Below, piece by piece: positions 22,905-28,066 of a stretch of 28,066 nucleotides of DNA. This DNA is from an uncultured Mycoplasmatota bacterium (GTDB taxonomy: Bacteria; Bacillota_I; Bacilli_A; RF39; UBA660). The translations under genes were made by a program, and so were the position numbers. The stretch covers positions 1-28,066 of the forward strand of contig CAMMKE010000008.1 in assembly GCA_946497375.1 (NCBI GenBank), written 5' to 3'. The notes below the pieces were generated by a model. It was given only the letters and a program-made list of their open reading frames with translations, was not told the origin of the DNA and made no database searches. The first letter of the stretch is position 1. Every line of letters starts with the position of its first letter.

Positions 22905-23899
22905 TATATCGCCTCCAAACATATTAAATTGGCAATAGATAGAATATTTTCTTTTTGATAAAGCATTATTGGAGAAAATAAGGCTCCTGTTGCGATTAGT
23001 AAGACTTTCTTATATTTGTTATTCATAAGGTCTTTTAAAATAGTACTATAATTAACTAAAGCAGAACATACAGGACCACTTCCTCCTGCCATTACTTCTT
23101 TTTGTTCTTCTAAATCATAGAGCATTGTTCCACAGTCATTATAGTTTTTAGATAAATCTATATTATATTCATTAAGCATTAAGTCTTTTAGTATTTCTTT
23201 ACCATATTTACCTAAGTCTCCTGTAAGTATTAAATCATAATCACTTGGCTTAGTATTAGTTTCTGTTAAGTACTTATAAAGAGTATCTGCTGCTGCTCCT
23301 GCCATAGCTGCTCCCATATTAAAGGCATCTTTTTGATTAAAATCTACTATTGTTCCAATAAGTCCATTAACAACTCTTATTTTACTAGGTTTATTAGATA
23401 AAAGTGCACTAGCACCTCCTGTTGCTGTAAAGGTTGCAGTCATAGGTTTAGGAGAACCATATTCTGTAGGATTTCTAAACTGTTTTTCACTTGACATATT
23501 ATGAGATGAACAAGATATTAAAGCATTATTTACTTTACCACTATCGATAAAAGTCGCTCCTATTAATAAGCCTTCTATACTAGTAGCACATGCTGTATAA
23601 ATACCTAGAAAAGGACTTTTTAGATTTAAGGCTCCATAGCATGATGATGTTATTTGATTTAAGAGATCACCTGCAATTACTAAATCAATATCTTTAGAAG
23701 TTAGCTTAGTCTTTTTTAGTAATATCTTTATACTATCTTCAAGTAATCTTATTTCAGCTTTTTCGAAAGACTTTTCTTTACAATATAAATCATCAGTATA
23801 TTTCTTATCAAAGTTTTTTGATAAGGGGCCTTTCGCTTCATATGGTCCACATACTGTACTTGCATTATCTAAGTATACATTTCTAAAATTTAGTATCAT
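22904..23899 (-). CDS. spoVAD: Stage V sporulation protein AD
   Basis: The protein has about 331 residues and a thiolase-like fold. It opens MILNFRNVYLDNASTVCGPYEAKGPL and includes DLVIAGDLLNQITSSCYGAL, LGIYTACATSIEGL and TFTATGGASALLS, characteristic of SpoVAD. It binds dipicolinic acid in the inner spore membrane complex with SpoVAC and SpoVAE. The ATG at 23899 is chosen because GGGAGG lies 7 nt upstream. It overlaps spoVAC by ATGA and spoVAE by TAATG, so all three are translationally coupled. B. subtilis SpoVAD has 338 residues, so length agrees. Confidence 0.95.
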   Translation of the reverse strand: MILNFRNVYLDNASTVCGPYEAKGPLSKNFDKKYTDDLYCKEKSFEKAEIRLLEDSIKILLKKTKLTSKDIDLVIAGDLLNQITSSCYGALNLKSPFLGIYTACATSIEGLLIGATFIDSGKVNNALISCSSHNMSSEKQFRNPTEYGSPKPMTATFTATGGASALLSNKPSKIRVVNGLIGTIVDFNQKDAFNMGAAMAGAAADTLYKYLTETNTKPSDYDLILTGDLGKYGKEILKDLMLNEYNIDLSKNYNDCGTMLYDLEEQKEVMAGGSGPVCSALVNYSTILKDLMNNKYKKVLLIATGALFSPIMLYQKENILSIANLICLEAI

Positions 23900-24339
23900 G
23901 ATAAAACCTCCCATATATATCTAATAAGTCCAAAGAACCAAGCGGATACTACTCCATAGAAGATAACTGAACCTGCAAGTTTAAAGACATTACTACCAAC
24001 ACCAAAGATTGGTCCTTCATTTTTATAATCTAGAGCGGCACTAGTCATAGAATGAGCGAAACCTGTTATAGGGATAAGTAGCCCTGCTTTTGCTTTTGCT
24101 ACTAACTTATCAAAGAAGCCTAGGGCAGTGAAAAGGGAGGCAAAGAAGATAAAGGTTATAATCATATAAGTAGAAGCATCATTACGTGATACACCAAATA
24201 ACATTATATAAATTCTAATTAAAACTTCTCCAAATAATCCTATAAGACCTCCTACGAGAAAGGCAATTAAAGCATATTTAACTTTATTTTCTTTAGGAGT
24301 ATGTTTCTTTACTAAAGCATCATATTTTTTATTAGTCAT
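23896..24339 (-). CDS. spoVAC: Stage V sporulation protein AC
   Basis: The 147-residue protein is a membrane channel subunit with four or five helices: YALIAFLVGGLIGLFGEVLI, a YMIITFIFFASLFTALGFFD segment, the signature LLIPITGFAHSMTSAALDYK, and a C-terminal pair of helices. B. subtilis SpoVAC acts as a mechanosensitive channel for dipicolinate release. Only the C-D-E set is present, as in clostridial and other reduced spore formers; spoVAA, AB and AF are not in the window. The start follows AGGTGA with 7-nt spacing. Confidence 0.94.
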   Translation of the reverse strand: MTNKKYDALVKKHTPKENKVKYALIAFLVGGLIGLFGEVLIRIYIMLFGVSRNDASTYMIITFIFFASLFTALGFFDKLVAKAKAGLLIPITGFAHSMTSAALDYKNEGPIFGVGSNVFKLAGSVIFYGVVSAWFFGLIRYIWEVLS

Positions 24340-24387
24340 ATTATTATCACCTAATAATATAGTGACCTAAAAAAATATAATTATACA

Positions 24388-24415
24388 AAAAAGAAGAGAA
24401 AGTTTAATCTCTTCT
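24388..24415 (-). terminator. Terminator of the 24467-25684 gene
   Basis: AGAAGAGA (24392-24399) pairs with TCTCTTCT (24408-24415) around an 8-nt loop. T's follow directly on the minus strand (24388-24391 and beyond). It lies between this gene and spoVAC. Confidence 0.75.
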
Positions 24416-24466
24416 AACTAACATACTAACTATTAATCTTTTTTACAATAATAATATACTCTGTTT

Positions 24467-25684
24467 TTATTTCAAAATGAATGGATTAGATGCACTTCCA
24501 TCACCAGATTTAATCATAACATTATTATTCAACATAATAGTTGGCCTTATCTTTTTATATCCTGAAGCTGTATTTTCTTCTATATATCCGTTACTTTTAA
24601 CTACATAGGATTCATAATTATTAAGAGAATTACCTGTTACTAACCACCACTCTATATTTCTTAATCTTAAATAATTATAATTTTGACAACTTCTATCAGT
24701 AGTCGTTTTACAATTAGTATCTAATGAAGCATTCATATAATCACTAGCTGTTAATAAACCAATCATTTGATTTTCTAAAACATCAGAACACTCTATACTA
24801 TTGTTATTAACTGTCTCAGTTGGAGTACGTTTACCTATACATAAATTAAAATTTGTTAGTTTTTCTTTATCATTTTTACTTAGTAAACTGATATCTAGTT
24901 TATTATTATATAGATTATCTAAATATTCATTAATTCTACTAACTCTATAATCATTAAAGCCACTATTAAATAATCTATCTTGATTATATCTATCGTCATA
25001 ATAAGTTGATAAAGTTGAGTCCATTTCATTTAGTATTAATAATAACTTATTATCAGATGTTACTTTAACTATTCTAAACAACTCATTGTCTAACTGTACA
25101 TAATTATTAACATTATCTCCTCTATATACTTTTTCTCCATTTAAATCATATAACCCATTACCACTTGTAACTATTCCTTGTTCTAATACGGCTTTATATA
25201 ACTCTTTAGTAGTATAATTATCTTCACAATCTAAGTATGGCGTATAGATTATATTATCACCTACTTTAGTAACTTCTACTCTACCACTACAATTTTCTTC
25301 TTCCCTTAGTTCACTTAATGGTTCCATATATCCGGCATCTGCTAATGTTTTGGCTCTTACAGTAATAGTTTCTCCTTCTTCCCTAGGTAAAAGTCCACTT
25401 TGAACTTTATAATACTCTATAGCTGCCTTTTTTAAATCTGTTTCTATTTCTTCATAACTTTTTTCTCTACTACCAAATAAAGACGTTATTAAAATAATAA
25501 TTAAAATTATTACTAAGACTCCTACTACTATAAGCATCATTCTCATTAGTTTCTTTTTTATATCTTTATTATTTTTTGTTTGCTTAGGAGGAATAGGATT
25601 AGGATTATTAGTTATTATTTCTTTACCTTTATTTTCAGAAACTTTTTTTTCCTCTTTTTTTTCTTCGTTTGTATTTTCATTCAT
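24467..25684 (-). CDS. Membrane-anchored extracellular protein of unknown function
   Basis: The protein has about 405 residues. A charged, Asn/Pro-rich cytoplasmic tail (about 1-45) leads to a membrane helix (about 50-70, LIVVGVLVIILIIILITSLF). An outside region follows that starts like a pilin- or lipoprotein-type helix (EIETDLKKAAIEYYKVQSG). A central domain has regularly placed cysteines (NCSG, DCED, ECSD, NCKT, SCQN), and the C-terminus is RPTIMLNNNV, then GSASNPFILK. This end is common in large gut-Firmicute surface proteins, but no domain name can be given with certainty. The ATG at 25684 is chosen over a TTG eight codons earlier, for which no Shine-Dalgarno is seen. Its promoter is at 25715-25743. 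Confidence 0.7.
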   Translation of the reverse strand: MNENTNEEKKEEKKVSENKGKEIITNNPNPIPPKQTKNNKDIKKKLMRMMLIVVGVLVIILIIILITSLFGSREKSYEEIETDLKKAAIEYYKVQSGLLPREEGETITVRAKTLADAGYMEPLSELREEENCSGRVEVTKVGDNIIYTPYLDCEDNYTTKELYKAVLEQGIVTSGNGLYDLNGEKVYRGDNVNNYVQLDNELFRIVKVTSDNKLLLILNEMDSTLSTYYDDRYNQDRLFNSGFNDYRVSRINEYLDNLYNNKLDISLLSKNDKEKLTNFNLCIGKRTPTETVNNNSIECSDVLENQMIGLLTASDYMNASLDTNCKTTTDRSCQNYNYLRLRNIEWWLVTGNSLNNYESYVVKSNGYIEENTASGYKKIRPTIMLNNNVMIKSGDGSASNPFILK

Positions 25685-25714
25685 ATTAAACACACTCTCT
25701 TTCAAGTTAAGTAA

Positions 25715-25743
25715 ATTGTAGCATTATTTTAGAAATATTTCAA
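25715..25743 (-). promoter_or_regulatory. Promoter of the 24467-25684 gene
   Basis: TTGAAA (25738-25743), a 17-bp spacer and TACAAT (25715-25720) with an extended -10 TGC. The -35 overlaps the last codons of yqeK. Confidence 0.6.
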
Positions 25744-26309
25744 TCAGTAGTATTTTCTTCTAAGAATTTTAGAGTATCATAACCCATTTTATTTATAACT
25801 TTATTCTTTTCTTTTAAATGTTTTATTTGATTATTAAGACATAAAATAATCGTTTTATCAATGTTTTGGTATGCTAGAAGTCTTTCTTCTTCTATACCTG
25901 GATAGTCTTTTCCTTTTTCTATTTTATCTGCTAAATACACTATCTTTGCTAGTAAATCCATATTAGGATAACCTGTTGTATGGTATCTAATCGCTAAGAC
26001 CATATCATCTGTAAAGTTATATTTTTCTTTAACTAGAATAGATGCAGTGTATCCATGAATAATGTTCTTATTTTCAGGATTTAATAACTCTTTAGGTAGA
26101 TTATATTTCTTTATAAACTCATCATTTTCTTTATCAGTAAACTCTTTACACATATCATGAGTTAAGCCACAAAGCATACATTTTTCTATATCTGCTTTAT
26201 AGTGTTTAGCAAGTTTCTTTGCTTCTTCCATAACTCTAAGAGAATGATTATATCTATAATCACTTAAATTATTTCTAACATCTTCTTTAATTTTTTCTAT
26301 ATTCCACAT
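25740..26309 (-). CDS. yqeK: YqeK-type HD phosphohydrolase (Ap4A hydrolase)
   Basis: The 189-residue protein has an HD-domain metal site: NHSLRVMEEAKKLAKHY (His22), GLTHDMCKEF (His51, Asp52), NIIHGYTAS, IRYHTTGYP and VYLADKIEKG. The spacing and the YLADKIE end are those of YqeK. YqeK hydrolyses diadenosine tetraphosphate symmetrically to ADP and is usually found between nadD and rsfS; here it stands instead 18 bp downstream of a KinB-like kinase. The Shine-Dalgarno is weak (GAAGTGA), and the two genes are probably transcribed together. Confidence 0.9.
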   Translation of the reverse strand: MWNIEKIKEDVRNNLSDYRYNHSLRVMEEAKKLAKHYKADIEKCMLCGLTHDMCKEFTDKENDEFIKKYNLPKELLNPENKNIIHGYTASILVKEKYNFTDDMVLAIRYHTTGYPNMDLLAKIVYLADKIEKGKDYPGIEEERLLAYQNIDKTIILCLNNQIKHLKEKNKVINKMGYDTLKFLEENTTD

Positions 26310-26327
26310 ACTATCACTTCATTAATA

Positions 26328-27584
26328 TTATGTCATATTTATCTCTTTAGGTAAAGTAACTATCACTCTTGTTCCTTCTCCTTTTACTGAATTATACACA
26401 ATTGTACCTTTATGTTGTTCTATTATCTCTTTAGAGAGACTAACACCTAGTCCACTACCTTTTTTCTTTGTTGTAAAAAACATTTCACTGACATTATTTA
26501 AAGTATCCTTATCCATACCTACTCCATTATCTTCAATTATTATCTTCATAAACTCATTATCACTTTCTAAACTTATTTTTATTTTATTTTCTTTCTTACT
26601 ACTATCTTTCGCTTCAACAGCATTTTTTAAAAGATTAATAAAGACTTGTTTTAATCTATTATAATCTGCTTCTATATAAATATCTTCATCTGGTAAATTA
26701 AATTCAGACTTTATACCATTCTTCTTAAATAAATCTTCTAAATAGTCCTCTAAATCTTCAAGTAACATAACAAGGTCCATTTCTTCTTTTTCTATTTTTA
26801 TCTTAGTATAGTCTAAGAAGTCATCCATTAAAATTAAAGTCCTTGTTATTTCATCTTTTATAATAGGAATATACTTTCTTACTTTTTTCTTATCATTAAT
26901 ATCTATCATATCAAGATATCCTTTACATACAGCGATAGGATTTTTTATTTCATGAGTTACTTTAAATAAAGAGCGTCTTAAATCTTTTTCTTTTTCAATA
27001 TTCTGTAAGTCATTATGCAACTCTACTATTTTTTCTCCTTTAGCGAATATAGATATGATTATATTAGTTACAAAGTAAAGAGTTATTATAATAGTAAAGA
27101 TATAAAATAAATTAGATGAATAACTTTGTTCTGGACTAATAAACCAGAATACGGCAAGAGATAACATGAAACTTTTAATAACAATAAAATAGTTAACAAC
27201 ATTAATAGGCTTTAGTTTTCTTCTTACTAGTAGAGAATATACTATTAAATAACTACTATATTCTAAGGCTAGGAATAAAGGATTAATGCCTAAGAATAGA
27301 GTCTCATAAATAATTAATATTAATGATATAAAGACTGCTAAAGATATTTTTCTTTTGTAATAACAGATAAGTAATGGAATATCAAAGAGAATAATAGGAT
27401 AATCATTATAACAAGAAGTTCCATATCTTAAGACAAAATATAATGATGAAATGACTGCTATTTCAAAGCCTAAGTCTTTTTCTTCTATAGATAGATTCTT
27501 TTTATAGATTGTATATAATAGGTACAATGCTAATGGACAAAGTAGTAAAATAATACTTTCAATTATAACTTCAATATACGACAT
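26328..27584 (-). CDS. KinB-like multi-pass sensor histidine kinase
   Basis: The 418-residue protein has six or seven predicted membrane helices in residues 1-180 with very short loops, then a cytoplasmic kinase. HisKA: FKVTHEIKNPIAVCKGYLDM with His211; N box: VFINLLKNAVEAKDSS; G boxes: DNGVGMDKDTL and KGSGLGVSLSKEI. No PAS or HAMP is visible. The architecture and length are those of Bacillus KinB (428 residues), which starts the Spo0A phosphorelay, and the HEIKNP box is the KinA/B/C type. A cognate regulator is not adjacent, as expected for an orphan phosphorelay kinase. A perfect Spo0A-box core lies upstream, suggesting feedback. It could instead serve another relay. Confidence 0.85.
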   Translation of the reverse strand: MSYIEVIIESIILLLCPLALYLLYTIYKKNLSIEEKDLGFEIAVISSLYFVLRYGTSCYNDYPIILFDIPLLICYYKRKISLAVFISLILIIYETLFLGINPLFLALEYSSYLIVYSLLVRRKLKPINVVNYFIVIKSFMLSLAVFWFISPEQSYSSNLFYIFTIIITLYFVTNIIISIFAKGEKIVELHNDLQNIEKEKDLRRSLFKVTHEIKNPIAVCKGYLDMIDINDKKKVRKYIPIIKDEITRTLILMDDFLDYTKIKIEKEEMDLVMLLEDLEDYLEDLFKKNGIKSEFNLPDEDIYIEADYNRLKQVFINLLKNAVEAKDSSKKENKIKISLESDNEFMKIIIEDNGVGMDKDTLNNVSEMFFTTKKKGSGLGVSLSKEIIEQHKGTIVYNSVKGEGTRVIVTLPKEINMT

Positions 27585-27633
27585 ATTTCTCCCTCTTTCT
27601 AAAATAAGTATATGTTATAGTTTTGTAGAAATT

Positions 27634-27640
27634 TGTCGAA
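27634..27640. promoter_or_regulatory. Spo0A box upstream of the KinB-like gene
   Basis: TGTCGAA on the + strand, within ATTTGTCGAAAAAT, matches the 0A-box consensus fully. It lies 50 bp upstream of the kinase ATG. On the gene's strand it overlaps a weak -35 (TCGACA). No strong -10 was found at 16-18 bp. Confidence 0.5.
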
Positions 27641-27655
27641 AAATGAAGAGAAAAG

Positions 27656-27681
27656 AAAAAATAGAGAAAACTCTATTTTTT
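27656..27681 (-). terminator. Terminator of the tandem-repeat gene
   Basis: A perfect 11-bp stem, AAAAAATAGAG (27656-27666) with CTCTATTTTTT (27671-27681), and a 4-nt A loop. The stop codon of the repeat gene (27673-27675) lies within the stem. The T-run is part of the stem on both strands. Confidence 0.75.
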
Positions 27682-28066
27682 AAATTTCTTTATAAATTGA
27701 TTAATCTTTTCATCAGAACTTTTTTCTAATTCATCCATAAATTTTAAATAGGCATTTGAACAAAATTTACTTTGATATAAATTAGTTAGTGATGCTAAAG
27801 CTAGATATAATTGTTCTCTATAGTCATCACTTGCTAAAAGTTTTTTATCTGTTGCTAGAAAAGTTCCGTGCTGTATTTGTTTTATTCCTTCAGTATTTAC
27901 TATTAAATATAATATTTCTCTATAATCTTCTCTTGCTAAAACATCTGCATTTATTGCTACTTTACTTCCATATTCAGCTTGATAATTTTCTTTAGCATTT
28001 ACTATTAAATCTAATATTTCTCTATAATCTTCTCTTGCTAAAACATCTGCATTTATTGCTACTTTA
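27673..28066 (-). CDS. Tandem-repeat protein, 3' end (partial)
   Basis: The last 130 codons of a gene that continues beyond the right edge. Two 34-residue units start KVAINADVLAREDYREIL and are nearly identical for their first 24 residues; a third, diverged unit starts FLATDKKLLASDDYREQL. A non-repeat tail ends in SSDEKINQFIKKFKK. The predicted units are helical, with conserved A, L and Y positions, as in short solenoid repeats. No signal or catalytic motif is visible in this part. The function is unknown; similar helical repeats occur in uncharacterised proteins of gut Firmicutes. The near-identical DNA units point to recent expansion or homogenisation. Confidence 0.75.
   Translation of the reverse strand, partial: KVAINADVLAREDYREILDLIVNAKENYQAEYGSKVAINADVLAREDYREILYLIVNTEGIKQIQHGTFLATDKKLLASDDYREQLYLALASLTNLYQSKFCSNAYLKFMDELEKSSDEKINQFIKKFKK
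27763..28065 (-). repeat. 102-bp in-frame tandem repeats
   Basis: Units at 27964-28065, 27862-27963 and a degenerate one at about 27763-27861. Bases 28013-28066 and 27911-27964 are identical over 54 bp, exactly 102 bp apart. The array runs off the window. Confidence 0.85.

Noticed and set aside
24358..24387. Possible forespore (SigG-type) promoter TGTATA-N17-CACTATA before spoVAC
   Set aside because: The predicted start would fall on the Shine-Dalgarno, leaving almost no leader, and the -10 match is poor.
27763..28066. CRISPR array
   Set aside because: The repeats are direct 102-bp coding units in one open frame without spacers.
1..28066. Mycoplasma-type code (TGA as Trp)
   Set aside because: TGA ends several well-identified genes (rsgA, spoVAC, yqeK, rlmN) and TGG codes Trp.

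Overview
The window looks like the chromosome of a low-GC Firmicute. It is strongly AT-rich, Shine-Dalgarno sites are strong (AGGAGG or AGGTGA types) and gene order is Bacillus-like. Recognisable clusters are ylbD-ylbE-ylbF-rsmD, parE-parC, rlmN-prpC-prkC-rsgA-rpe and spoVAC-spoVAD-spoVAE. TGA is used as a real stop (rsgA, spoVAC, yqeK, rlmN), so this is the standard bacterial code and not the Mycoplasma code. The mix of reduced, very AT-rich genes with a sporulation programme suggests an uncultured gut Bacilli lineage (RF39-like or an Erysipelotrichia relative). That placement is inference.

Layout. 1-2000: a partial ORF6N-domain gene that seems to start at ATT, a 135-bp module carrying its promoter, and a membrane-anchored acidic protein. 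2000-6025 (+ strand): a SpoVB-like flippase, an intergenic region with an orphan promoter facing a small hydrophobic protein gene, and an OmpR-type two-component pair. 6022-8461: rsmD, ylbF, a foreign-looking 322-residue gene on the other strand, ylbE and ylbD. 8487-13447: parC, an unknown 135-residue gene and parE. 13474-19310: an unknown membrane protein, then the coupled run rlmN-prpC-prkC-rsgA-rpe, which joins translation and ribosome maturation to PASTA-kinase signalling. 19366-20689: an accessory island with an Rpn/PD-(D/E)XK family gene, a duplicated copy of its 3' end, and a second copy of the 135-bp module. 20698-24339: spoVAC-D-E, an unknown secreted protein and a sporulation-type sigma factor. 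24392-28066: an unknown membrane protein, YqeK, a KinB-like sensor kinase and the 3' end of a tandem-repeat protein gene.

How the genes fit together. Several genes point to endospore formation: the SpoVA channel proteins, a SigF/SigG-type sigma factor, a SpoVB-like flippase, a YlbD homologue, a YlbF homologue and a KinB-like kinase. Perfect Spo0A-box cores (TGTCGAA) lie just upstream of both the sigma gene and the kinase gene, which suggests a Spo0A-controlled circuit. The most unusual finding is the pair of homologous 135-bp modules, each with a terminator-like hairpin at one end and a TTGCAW-N17-TAGAGT promoter at the other. They sit directly upstream of two unrelated accessory genes about 20 kb apart (ORF6N and Rpn). 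All calls come from reading the sequence; no database search was made.
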